From Colwellia psychrerythraea (lineage in GTDB: Bacteria > Pseudomonadota > Gammaproteobacteria > Enterobacterales > Alteromonadaceae): a stretch of 44,254 bases of DNA. How positions within the stretch are numbered: the first letter of the stretch is position 1; the number at the start of each line of letters is the position of its first letter. A model generated the notes under the pieces. It saw nothing but the letters and a program-made list of their open reading frames with translations, had not been told where the DNA came from and made no database searches. The stretch covers positions 20,844 through 65,097 of the forward strand of contig MAAF01000110.1 in assembly GCA_002163005.1 (NCBI GenBank). The letters are read 5' to 3'. Position numbers and translations under genes: made by a program. This document shows positions 35,357-44,056 of the stretch, piece after piece.

Positions 35357-36418
35357 CTAGTTAAAGCAGTGTTGTTCACGCATAGAGTTTGGAGTCATAC
35401 CTGTCCAGCGTTTGAAGGCTTTACGAAAGTTACTCACGTCATTGAAGTATAAAGCATCGGCAATTTTTTCATTACTGTGCTGACAAATAATCAACTGAAA
35501 AATTGCCTGCTGGCTGCGTATGGCATCAATAACTCCTTGATAATTTAGTTGATTATTAGCAAGTTTACGTTTTAACGTGGCACTGCTATAACCAAAATGT
35601 TGTGCACAGCACTCTTGTGATAAATCATCTTTATTTGATAAACGTTGGCTAAGGTAGCTATTGAGTTGCTGTATAAAACTAATGGGATATGGCTTTGGGT
35701 GTGATTGACTTATTTGTTCTAGCGCGACTGCTTTTAAACTATTCGCGCTGTCGTTAAAGGGCAAGTACAGTTGCTTTGACGCTATAGTAACCATACAGAT
35801 TTGTTGGTCAAACTGTATGGTTATATTTGCTTTCATATTAAGATGTACGTGGTATTGCTCTATGTGTTGCACCTCAGGATAATCAAGGTGAATCTCTAAC
35901 TTAGGTAATATGCCGCAGCGATATTTGATGGCCCCCAGTAAAGCACTCAACATAAACTCAGTAATAAAGGTCTGTTGGTTTTTTGATAATTTTCCGACAG
36001 CACTTTGAAAAATAAGGTAACTATTATTGTCGAAGTGTTTTAGTTGTAAGTTCATTAATGGAAAGCAATCAAGTTGAAAACATTGGCACAATCGCAACAT
36101 ATCGCCTAAATGCCGACAGTTCATTAATGCTTGGCCTAATAAACCTAAATGCGAGGGAAAATAACGTCTGCCGAGGAGAAAACTTATTTCATTACCTTGA
36201 ACTAATTTACTACAATTCTCTATCACCGTTAGCAGGGTATTTGCCGAGCAAGTTAAACCATTTTTTGCTAAATCCTTTTTACTTAAGTCACCGTGAAAGA
36301 GTTTGGTACCTTTGAGTAATTTATCAGGATGGGCGCCTCTTTGCGTGGCTAAGTCTATCAAGCTCAGTAGAACTTGCTGAGCATCGAGTACTTCATCGTA
36401 GCGTTCATAGCCTTTCAT
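35357..36418 (-). CDS. AraC-family transcriptional regulator
   Basis: The 353-residue protein has an N-terminal arabinose-binding-like domain of the PF12625 type (about 20-210, including LGLLGQALMNCRHLGDML). A C-terminal AraC helix-turn-helix pair occupies about 255-350, with CAQHFGYSSATLKRKL and IADALYFNDVSNFRKAFKRWTG. The start ATG overlaps the stop of the upstream GGDEF gene by one base (TAATG), so the two are translationally coupled. Ligand and targets are unknown. The divergent receptor 2 gene is a candidate target. Confidence 0.9.
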   Translation of the reverse strand: MKGYERYDEVLDAQQVLLSLIDLATQRGAHPDKLLKGTKLFHGDLSKKDLAKNGLTCSANTLLTVIENCSKLVQGNEISFLLGRRYFPSHLGLLGQALMNCRHLGDMLRLCQCFQLDCFPLMNLQLKHFDNNSYLIFQSAVGKLSKNQQTFITEFMLSALLGAIKYRCGILPKLEIHLDYPEVQHIEQYHVHLNMKANITIQFDQQICMVTIASKQLYLPFNDSANSLKAVALEQISQSHPKPYPISFIQQLNSYLSQRLSNKDDLSQECCAQHFGYSSATLKRKLANNQLNYQGVIDAIRSQQAIFQLIICQHSNEKIADALYFNDVSNFRKAFKRWTGMTPNSMREQHCFN

Positions 36419-37353
36419 TAGGCAACCCGTTTATTATGATGCTTATTGTTTTGTTTCTTGGTGCTGTCCATTTGTTGACTCATTAGCTCAAGTACTTGGT
36501 AATCACTTTGACTACCATCAAACTCTTTACTGCAGAGGGTGATTTTCTGGTAATTAGCTTGCGGATCACTCCCCACTTTGAACGCTAAGTTGGCTAGACT
36601 GTTATCAATATGCCATGCAAAAGCTTCAGCGAGTGTTGTTGTGCTATTGGGTAATAAAACAACAAAACGATCACTGGCATATCTACAGGCCAAGTCTTGA
36701 TCTCTAATATTCATGGTGATGACTTGCCCAATTTCTCGCAATAAAATATCCCCTTGTTGATGGCCATGTTGTCGATTGAATTGATCGAACTGGCGAATGT
36801 CTATCATCATTACGGTAAAAGGTTTGTTATGTTTTTTACTATAAAGTAGCTGATGCTTTATTTGCTTCTTCATATATTTAGCACTGTATAAACCAGTGAT
36901 AAAGTCAGTAAGACTGTGATCCCTGTAAAAACGTTCAGTTCGTCTTAACTGTGCATTAATCGTCATTTGTTCTTGATACCAGTGATACAAGGCTATGCTC
37001 ATTATCACCATACCCACTAGTGCAGGTAATGACTCGATGGCTGTCAACCAAGCACTGTTTTGGGGGTAAATAATAAATTCGTCAATAAAGTCTAATAACA
37101 TCGAGATGTTCATCAGTAACAATCCAGAAAAAAGCCAGTTAGTGACTTTTCCCGCAGGTCTACTCATTAAAATAAAGCCTATCCATACCAACGTCATTAA
37201 GGTCATGCCACCTTCACCTAAGGCGTCAAAGTAGTCTAATTCACTGCTTGGTTTTAAATACCCTAAATTGAATGTACACGTTATAACCGCACCAAGGGTA
37301 AAGAATAATATGGTTAAAAGGTGGAAGTGATATTTTATAAAAGAGGTATTCAT
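36418..37353 (-). CDS. Membrane protein with a degenerate GGDEF domain
   Basis: The 311-residue protein has about four membrane segments (about 10-130), a short coiled segment and a GGDEF-type domain (about 150-290, opening HSLTDFITGLYSAKYM). The signature position reads ASDRF (226-230) in place of GGDEF, within the otherwise typical RYASDRFVVLLP. Cyclase activity is therefore doubtful, and it may be a receptor or scaffold. It forms a two-gene operon with the AraC regulator through a one-base overlap. An inverted repeat lies 33 bp upstream of its start. Confidence 0.85.
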   Translation of the reverse strand: MNTSFIKYHFHLLTILFFTLGAVITCTFNLGYLKPSSELDYFDALGEGGMTLMTLVWIGFILMSRPAGKVTNWLFSGLLLMNISMLLDFIDEFIIYPQNSAWLTAIESLPALVGMVIMSIALYHWYQEQMTINAQLRRTERFYRDHSLTDFITGLYSAKYMKKQIKHQLLYSKKHNKPFTVMMIDIRQFDQFNRQHGHQQGDILLREIGQVITMNIRDQDLACRYASDRFVVLLPNSTTTLAEAFAWHIDNSLANLAFKVGSDPQANYQKITLCSKEFDGSQSDYQVLELMSQQMDSTKKQNNKHHNKRVA

Positions 37354-37385
37354 GGTCAGCCCTGTTATTAATGTGAAATCAATGT

Positions 37386-37410
37386 GAATAGTTTACTTAG
37401 CAAACTATTC
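37386..37410. promoter_or_regulatory. Inverted repeat upstream of the GGDEF-AraC operon
   Basis: GAATAGTTT (37386-37394) and AAACTATTC (37402-37410) form a 9-bp operator-like palindrome with a 7-bp spacer. It may be a site for the operon's own regulator; the operon's -10 and -35 boxes were not identified. The remainder of 37354-37815 contains the Pho box of receptor 2 and no gene. Confidence 0.45.
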
Positions 37411-37700
37411 GGCTGCTTTGGAGATATTAATGAAGCCACAATTGTTCACTGAGGTGATATTAGCTCACACAGATGACAGTTTTTTTACCTAGACATGATG
37501 ATTACTCATTTATTGCTCTTTATTCGTAATCATCACTAACAGATAGGTATGCTATTTGCCGTATTGGTTAATAAGCGGGTAGGTTACTCGTTAGTTTTTA
37601 GTAAAATTAAGGGGTCCAATTAGCTCGTATTTATATTTTATACTGTTAAATAAAGCGGATATTAACGATTTTTAATCTCAACTATTCCATCACAGCTTTA

Positions 37701-37754
37701 CTGTCATCGTGTTGTCATATTTTTTACTTACTTTAGCGTTTATACCAACTTGTA
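37701..37754 (+). promoter_or_regulatory. Pho box and promoter of receptor 2
   Basis: CTGTCAT (37701-37707), CGTG, TTGTCAT (37712-37718) is a complete PhoB box: two 7-bp repeats with 11-bp period. ATACCAACTTGTA begins at 37742, 41 bp after the box start, matching the lipoprotein promoter at 29871/29912. Transcription probably starts close to this shared motif. Confidence 0.8.
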
Positions 37755-37815
37755 CCTAAGTACTTTGCCTAGTTAGTTCGCTATGTTGGCGCAATGTGCG
37801 AAAAACTAAAACAAT

Positions 37816-40680
37816 ATGAGAGCATTTAATCACATGAAACTTTCTTTAACGGATTTTTACGGTAATAATTTTCGCCTTAATAAACTAACTCTCGCCTTAG
37901 CGGGCAGTTTAGCGTTATTAACCGCGCCTTTAAGTTGGGCTGACAGTGTTATTGAAGGGCGAGTAACGGACGCAAGTAACAAGGTTTATTTTCAAGGTGC
38001 CCAAGTGCAGATAAAAGAGCTGGATTTAACGGTAATTAGTGAGCGCGATGGTTCCTTTCGTTTTGCTAAGTTGCCTGAAGGCGAATATACCTTAATTATT
38101 AAATATATTGGTAGTGATGATTTAGAGCAAAAAATCTCGGTCGTTGATGGTGAGGTCTTATCGAGAAACTTTGTTATTGGCGCGGCTAACCCTGACCAAA
38201 AAGAGTTAGATAATATTATCGTCTATGGGCAAAGAGCCGGACAAGCGAGTGCTATTAACCGACAAAAAAATGCTAACAAATTAGTGTCAGTGATTAGTAG
38301 TGATGGTATCGGCCAATTGCCTGACCAAAATGCTGCAGAGGCTTTACAGCGTATGCCGGGAATATTTATTGAACGTGACCAAGGCGAGGGACGTTTTGTT
38401 GGTATTCGTGGCATAGATCCAAACCTGAATAATGTCACTATCAATGGCCTAAATGTTCCTTCCCCTGAAGCGGGCGTTCGTAGTGTCGCCTTAGATGTTA
38501 TCCCGAGTGAACTTATTTCATCGTTAGAAGTGAGTAAAACAGTTACGCCAGACATGGATGCCAGTGCTATTGGTGGATCAATTGAAGTAAAAAGTTTATC
38601 AGCCTTTGATCGTAACGACAGAAGTTACTCTTTTACCGCGCAAGCATCACATAATGAATTGGTATCAGAGACTAGTCCTAAACTTTCGGGAAGTTATACC
38701 GATATTTATACCTTAACGGGTGGAAGCCAGCTTGGAGTTGCTGGCGCTGTTTCATGGTTTAAGCGAGAGTTTGGCTCTCATAATGTCGAAACAGATGGCG
38801 GTTGGAGCGTATTTGACTATGAAGATGCTGCAACAGGCGAAGATGTTGAAGCTTTTGGTGCAGAAGAAATAGAGCAACGTGTTTATAGTATTGAACGTGA
38901 ACGTTTGGGCGCGGCTATAAATTTTGATTTATATACTTCAGCAACAGATAAATACTACTTACGTACTCTTTATAGTAAGTTTTCAGATGATGAATATCGT
39001 TTAAGGAATCAATTTAAATACGATAAAGGCCAAATTGATTTAACCTCAAATACCCAGAATAGTGCCCAGTTTTCTGATGCCAAAATGGAGCGTGATACCA
39101 AGGATCGTTATGAAACACAAAAAATATTCTCCATCATCACCGGAGGGGAAAATCAGATAGGCGATTGGCTTGTTGTATATAGTGCAGGTTACTCTAAAGC
39201 CAGTGAAGCTGAACCAGATCGTATAGATAGCACTTTTGTTGCTAAAGGTTTAGATTTTGGCTATTCAAGTTCGGGTCCTATTCCGCCGTTAAACTTTGAT
39301 GCCGCATCACAAGATCTGAATAACTTTGAACTAGATGAAGTTGTTTATGAAAATAACCTAACGGAAGATGAAGAAGTCACCCTAGCATTAGATTTCAGCA
39401 AAGACTTTGTTTGGCAAAACAACAATGGTCAAATCAAGTTTGGTGGAAAATATCGTACCCGTGAAAAGTTCAATCGTGTCGATGCCGCTATTTATGATGG
39501 TGGTTTCACCGGTGCTGCTGGTGCAGACACGACAGCACAAGCGTTCAATACAGGTACTGTTGATTATAATTTAGGTGAGTTTGGTCCAGGTCTCTCTCAA
39601 AATCGGTTGAGTAACTATGTTTTAACAAATATTGATGATTTTGAGTTAAACAGCCTTAAATCTGATATTGAAAGTCAAGGTAGCTCCTACACCAGTAATG
39701 AAGATGTCTTAGCCTTATATGCCATGGTCAGTTTTGATATTAATGACTGGTATATTGTTGCGGGTGTTCGTTATGAAGATACCAGCTTTAGCACTCAAGG
39801 AAATAAGGTTGACTTAATTGTTGATGATTCACCCAGCGGTGATGGTAGCGAAACCGTCAATATTAGCCCTTGGCAGGGAGCTAAAGATTATGATGACTTT
39901 TTCCCAAGCCTCAATGTGCGTTATAACATCAGCGACAAGTTAATTAGTCGTTTTGCTTACACACAAACGATTGCCAGACCAACGTTTAGTGATACCGCCG
40001 CAAATCAATTAATAGAAACGGAAGTGACACAAGATAATGGAGAAATCACCACTGAGCGCAAAGCCAAAGTGGGTAACCCTGATTTGGAACCCTATGAAGC
40101 TAACAATCTTGATTTAAGCATTGAGTATTATCCAGGACATATTGGCGTCTTATCGGCAGGGCTCTTTTATAAAGACATTGATAATTATATTCTTGAACAA
40201 GAGGTGCATGATAATGGCCAATGGGATGGTTTTGAAGAAGTTATTCAGCCAAAAAATGGTGGTAATGCTTCATTAACAGGGCTTGAATTGGCGTGGACTA
40301 AAACGTTTGATTCGGGGGTATTGTTAGGTGCTAATGGTACTTTTGTTGATGCGGATGAAAAACTGCCTAACCAAGCGGATACCGTTGGTAATTTGATGTT
40401 TGGCTATGAAAACAATGATATTAGCCTACGGTTAAGTTCAAGTTATAAAAGTGAGAACTTTAAATTTACCGATAACGATGCGGACGTTTATCAAGACGCT
40501 CACATGCAAATTGACTTTAGTGCCAAATATTACCTAAATACGACTACGCAACTTTATTTTAACGCGGTAAATATTAATGATGAGCCTTATTACCTGTATC
40601 ACGGTGAAACACAGTACAACTATCAATTTGAAGAATATGGCCGTAGTTTTGAATTAGGCATTACCATCACTTCTTTATAA
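37816..40680 (+). CDS. TonB-dependent receptor 2 (carboxypeptidase-regulatory-like N-domain)
   Basis: The 954-residue outer-membrane protein has a signal peptide ending PLSWA (near residue 42). A carboxypeptidase-regulatory-like beta-sandwich follows (about 45-120, EGRVTDASNK and LPEGEYTLIIKYIG). The plug carries DNIIVYGQR, PDQNAAEALQRMPGIFIER and GIRGIDPNLNNVTINGLN, then the barrel ends in ITITSL. The plug type is that of the Caulobacter/Xanthomonas receptor subfamily (TIGR01782-like). ATG 37834 is an alternative start. A purple-acid-phosphatase-like gene follows and a full Pho box precedes it, so uptake of a phosphorylated compound under phosphate starvation is the best guess. Confidence 0.92.
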   Translation: MRAFNHMKLSLTDFYGNNFRLNKLTLALAGSLALLTAPLSWADSVIEGRVTDASNKVYFQGAQVQIKELDLTVISERDGSFRFAKLPEGEYTLIIKYIGSDDLEQKISVVDGEVLSRNFVIGAANPDQKELDNIIVYGQRAGQASAINRQKNANKLVSVISSDGIGQLPDQNAAEALQRMPGIFIERDQGEGRFVGIRGIDPNLNNVTINGLNVPSPEAGVRSVALDVIPSELISSLEVSKTVTPDMDASAIGGSIEVKSLSAFDRNDRSYSFTAQASHNELVSETSPKLSGSYTDIYTLTGGSQLGVAGAVSWFKREFGSHNVETDGGWSVFDYEDAATGEDVEAFGAEEIEQRVYSIERERLGAAINFDLYTSATDKYYLRTLYSKFSDDEYRLRNQFKYDKGQIDLTSNTQNSAQFSDAKMERDTKDRYETQKIFSIITGGENQIGDWLVVYSAGYSKASEAEPDRIDSTFVAKGLDFGYSSSGPIPPLNFDAASQDLNNFELDEVVYENNLTEDEEVTLALDFSKDFVWQNNNGQIKFGGKYRTREKFNRVDAAIYDGGFTGAAGADTTAQAFNTGTVDYNLGEFGPGLSQNRLSNYVLTNIDDFELNSLKSDIESQGSSYTSNEDVLALYAMVSFDINDWYIVAGVRYEDTSFSTQGNKVDLIVDDSPSGDGSETVNISPWQGAKDYDDFFPSLNVRYNISDKLISRFAYTQTIARPTFSDTAANQLIETEVTQDNGEITTERKAKVGNPDLEPYEANNLDLSIEYYPGHIGVLSAGLFYKDIDNYILEQEVHDNGQWDGFEEVIQPKNGGNASLTGLELAWTKTFDSGVLLGANGTFVDADEKLPNQADTVGNLMFGYENNDISLRLSSSYKSENFKFTDNDADVYQDAHMQIDFSAKYYLNTTTQLYFNAVNINDEPYYLYHGETQYNYQFEEYGRSFELGITITSL

Positions 40681-40716
40681 TTTATTAGCCGTAATCCCCG
40701 TTAAGTCACATAGCAT

Positions 40717-40755
40717 TAATCAAAGTCAGTAGTTTAATAATACTGGCTTTGATTA
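40717..40755. repeat. 15-bp hairpin between receptor 2 and the phosphatase gene
   Basis: TAATCAAAGTCAGTA (40717-40731) pairs with 40741-40755 with one G-U pair and a 9-base loop. No T run follows, so it may stabilise the receptor mRNA or act as a processing site within an operon. Confidence 0.65.
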
Positions 40756-40788
40756 CGCCTATAAATCGTTACCATAATTGAGTTTATT

Positions 40789-42237
40789 ATGAAAAATCAA
40801 GATGTAGCCGCTAAAGCTTTATGTCAAAAAACTGTATTTAAAAAAGTCATGCTAAAAACAACAAGAGCGAAGAAATTATCACGGGTAGCGTTGTCTGTAT
40901 CTCTATTGAGTTTAGCTATTTTAGCCAGCTGCAGTAACACACAATCAACTGATAGCACTGATAAAAATATCAGCGCTAATACTCTTTCGGATAAAACTTT
41001 TGTGGCTAATAGGTTTACTGATAATACAGTTACCAATAACATAAGCTTTCTTGCCTTTGGAGATGGTGGTTATCATGTTGATTACCCCAAGAAAAAGCAT
41101 ATAAAAAATCCCAGAAACAAAGCAGACTTCATCGCTCATGAAAAAGAAGACTGGATAGCCGATTATCGACCTGAGTCAGAATTTGATCATGTGCCCATTT
41201 ATGTTTATCCCAATACCAATACTGCCACAGAGCAAGGTGGGGCTGAAGCGGTAGGGTTAGCAATGACCGAGGTCTGTATCAATAAACCGTGTCAGTTTGC
41301 TATTCAATTAGGCGATAATATCTATCCCGACGGCGCTGGTGCCGATGATGGAAAAGATGATCAAAAGCGTATGGACGATTTAATACTTTCGCCGCTAATG
41401 CCTTTGTTAACCGAACATCCTAAATTAATGGTGTATTCAGCGTTAGGAAATCACGATTGGAAAAGCTCTCGCCAAGGTGTGGCTTTGCAAACACAATGGA
41501 TGGCAGAACAAAAAAACTTCACCCTAGATGAGCAAGGTTATTATAAATACACCTTAGGGAATAAAGATAATGATGTTGAGTTTTTTGTCCTTGATACCAA
41601 TATGTTGCTTTCTGGGCAAACGTTCCATGAAGTTCCCCTTAATAGCGATGGCAGTGAAGGGGAGTTAACGCTGGCCCTTAATGATGGCAGCGCTGAATTA
41701 GAACAAGCAGAACCGCATGAGTTACCGATAAAAGGTGAAGATGAACAGCAACTTGCATGGTTAGCAAAGGGGTTAAAAAACTCAACAGCCAAATGGAAGG
41801 TTGTTTATGGCCATCATATTTTGTGGTCTATTGGTGGCAGTAAATACAGCGAAGGTCATGTGCTAAGAGATTTATTATTACCATCTTTGTGCCAATATGC
41901 TGATGCATATATCGCCGGACATGAGCATGATTTAGAGCTTATTACTGATGATTGCTCTAATTACATTACAGATAATACACGTCCGCCGTTGCCACTTATT
42001 ATCAGCGGTGCTGCGGCAAAAATGCGTGGCAAACATACCCCTTTTGCTGAGCAACAAGCTAAGCGTTATCCTCAATATCAACTGCATTGGTCACAAAGTT
42101 TTGTTTGGGGTTTTGCTCATATAGAGCTAGATAATCAAGACGATGCGTTGAATGTTGAATTTTATACCACACCAAGAGATCTTTCAGGAAAAGCAGAGCT
42201 TGCTGCACAATTCTCTTTTGATAAACGTAGTGATTAA
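40789..42237 (+). CDS. Lipoprotein metallophosphoesterase, purple acid phosphatase-like
   Basis: The 482-residue protein has a lipoprotein-type signal with Cys at residue 48 (LAILASC) after an unusually long basic N-region. The five calcineurin-like metal motifs are all present: GDGG (91), GDNIY (175), GNHD (220), GHH (341) and GHEHDLE (377). The GDxxY and GHxH forms, with Tyr179, are those of purple acid phosphatases of the small TRAP (ACP5) type. It should release phosphate from organic esters at the outer membrane or periplasm. It follows receptor 2 after 108 bp, probably in one Pho-controlled operon. Confidence 0.87.
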   Translation: MKNQDVAAKALCQKTVFKKVMLKTTRAKKLSRVALSVSLLSLAILASCSNTQSTDSTDKNISANTLSDKTFVANRFTDNTVTNNISFLAFGDGGYHVDYPKKKHIKNPRNKADFIAHEKEDWIADYRPESEFDHVPIYVYPNTNTATEQGGAEAVGLAMTEVCINKPCQFAIQLGDNIYPDGAGADDGKDDQKRMDDLILSPLMPLLTEHPKLMVYSALGNHDWKSSRQGVALQTQWMAEQKNFTLDEQGYYKYTLGNKDNDVEFFVLDTNMLLSGQTFHEVPLNSDGSEGELTLALNDGSAELEQAEPHELPIKGEDEQQLAWLAKGLKNSTAKWKVVYGHHILWSIGGSKYSEGHVLRDLLLPSLCQYADAYIAGHEHDLELITDDCSNYITDNTRPPLPLIISGAAAKMRGKHTPFAEQQAKRYPQYQLHWSQSFVWGFAHIELDNQDDALNVEFYTTPRDLSGKAELAAQFSFDKRSD

Positions 42238-42355
42238 TTCGAAATATTACTTCGATACGATATTTTTACTTGAAAAATCAATTACAATGTAAAATCTGAT
42301 CTGAAGTTTTGGTTGCTGGAAGTCGCTTCAACCTATATATAGTGAGAATTTTTCT

Positions 42356-43033
42356 ATGAAAAAAGTGTTATTTAGTCTTTTGTTTTTATTAAGTCAAGTG
42401 AGTTTTGCTGAGGATGAAGTCAAACATTTACCACCATTAGACCCAGGGTATATGGGCGTGCATGGTATGGTTTTAGTGACTCATGGTTCTAACATTTATG
42501 CATCCCATTTGCCGCTTTATAACAAGCCTCATAACGTGCAACTACTCTATCAATTAGATAATAATGATTTGGCGTTATTACAAACGGTCAGAGATAGCCA
42601 ACTTATTACTATTAAGCCCAAATCGTTTAACTTACAACGCTTAATGCGTGGAGAAAAAATGGTCATAGAGGCTGACTTATATGCTGGGCATTTTGAGCGT
42701 GATGGCATGTTAGTGTATGACAATATTTCATTGTCTTTTGATAAGCAGTTGTATGTTCGTACGTTTGACGACATTAAACCTTCAAGCACAAAACAAGAGT
42801 ACGATGTTGTTTCTTTAAGAAAAAATTATAAATTTTATATTCACAGAATTCAGCAGGCACCTAGCTTTGCTCATATATTGGGTGTCGATTTAGAAGCAGG
42901 GTGTTTAAGCCGTTTTAAGACCTCATCGCCAGTACCAAAAGAAATTGAACTTCAATATAAGTTTATAAACTGTGGCACGATAAAACCTTTGTATTTTGAA
43001 ACCGAAGATTTTCAGGCGGCTGACTCTCACTAA
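42356..43033 (+). CDS. Secreted protein of unknown function (MHGMVL-type)
   Basis: The 225-residue protein has a clear signal peptide (MKKVLFSLLFLLSQVSFA). The mature part starts with a HLPPLDPGYMGVHGMVLV block and contains YASHLPLYNKPHNVQLLYQL, a pattern I associate with uncharacterised periplasmic proteins of marine gammaproteobacteria. Two Cys (CLSRF and FINCG) could form a disulfide. It is 118 bp after the phosphatase gene without a hairpin T-run terminator in between, so co-transcription is possible. No function can be assigned. Confidence 0.75.
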   Translation: MKKVLFSLLFLLSQVSFAEDEVKHLPPLDPGYMGVHGMVLVTHGSNIYASHLPLYNKPHNVQLLYQLDNNDLALLQTVRDSQLITIKPKSFNLQRLMRGEKMVIEADLYAGHFERDGMLVYDNISLSFDKQLYVRTFDDIKPSSTKQEYDVVSLRKNYKFYIHRIQQAPSFAHILGVDLEAGCLSRFKTSSPVPKEIELQYKFINCGTIKPLYFETEDFQAADSH

Positions 43034-43081
43034 ATAACTCGGTCGCAAACGATCGCGTTTTAATTTACCCATGGAATAAAT

Positions 43082-43110
43082 AAAAAGTCGCCTCAAAGGG
43101 CGACTTTTTT
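43082..43110. terminator. Bidirectional terminator
   Basis: AAAAAGTCGCC (43082-43092) pairs with GGCGACTTTTT (43099-43109). It serves the gene ending at 43033 and probably the convergent OmpA-family gene. Confidence 0.88.
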
Positions 43111-43219
43111 CATTGCTTTTATTACTGAGATAGACCTCTTGTAGTAATTAAATTGCCATAAGCACCTCCTTTTTTATCTAAAAACACAACGACTGCCTGG
43201 GAGTTAATGATCTGGAGAA

Positions 43220-44056
43220 TTAATGATTATTCGCCATTTGGTTGTTTATCGTTTCAGACTCTTCTTTTGATGGTGGTGTATGTAATTTCAATACGACACG
43301 ACGGTCATAGAAGCTAACTTCACTTTCATTATTGGCCACCACAGGTGACTCTTCACCAAAAGCAAAGGTCGCTATTTGTTGCTCTTCCACGCCTTGCGCC
43401 ATCAACAAGGTTCTCACCGACTCAACTCTGGCTTGTGATAACGTTTGATTAAGTGATTGTTCACCGATTAAATCGGTATAACCAGACAAGTCAATTTTCA
43501 TCTCGGGTGAGCTATTTAATATTTGTGCAAGGGCTGCGACTTGCTCTTGATAGTGTGGCGCTATATCACTTGAGCCCGTAGAGAACTGTAAGCTCATTAA
43601 CAGGTTGTCTGCTTGCAATTGTCCACTTTGATTCTTCTGATTTTCTAATGCGACTAATTGTTGCTGATATGAGCGCTCTATGCGCTGCAATTTAGCTTGA
43701 TATTGACTTTGTATTTGCTCATTAGATCGTTGTTTGCGTTGTTCATTCACTAACGCAGTACTTAATTCGTCATTTTGGTCATTAACATTAATGTATTTAG
43801 CAACAAATACTCCACCTATTCCCGCGACAAAAGCGCCTACCGGCCCAGCCACAATCGCACCAATAACAGCACCGGTACCAAAACCAATATTTTCATTATT
43901 TGTTTCTTGTTGCTGTGTTTTTTCAGGCGTTAAAATGTTTTCTGTCGCATTAACTGAACTAGTCGCTAAAGCCGCCATAAGTGCAGTAGTGATGATTAAT
44001 TTTTTTCCGGTAATTTTGTATGGTTGAACTTGAGGTAATTGATTCGTGTTTTTCAT
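43220..44056 (-). CDS. pdsO: PdsO-like OmpA-family protein of the proteobacterial sortase system
   Basis: The 278-residue protein has a signal-like hydrophobic segment (about 18-37), a Gly/Ala-rich hydrophobic glycine-zipper stretch (about 57-90, GAVIGAIVAGPVGAFVAGIG) and a Gln-rich coiled coil (about 95-145). A C-terminal OmpA peptidoglycan-binding domain follows (about 150-265, LSGYTDLIGEQSLNQTLSQAR). This domain order fits PdsO (TIGR03789), which is found beside a marine-type sortase, its target protein and the PdsR/PdsS regulators. Those partners are not in the window and would lie to the right. The start ATG 44056 has AGGGAA upstream. Confidence 0.75.
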   Translation of the reverse strand: MKNTNQLPQVQPYKITGKKLIITTALMAALATSSVNATENILTPEKTQQQETNNENIGFGTGAVIGAIVAGPVGAFVAGIGGVFVAKYINVNDQNDELSTALVNEQRKQRSNEQIQSQYQAKLQRIERSYQQQLVALENQKNQSGQLQADNLLMSLQFSTGSSDIAPHYQEQVAALAQILNSSPEMKIDLSGYTDLIGEQSLNQTLSQARVESVRTLLMAQGVEEQQIATFAFGEESPVVANNESEVSFYDRRVVLKLHTPPSKEESETINNQMANNH

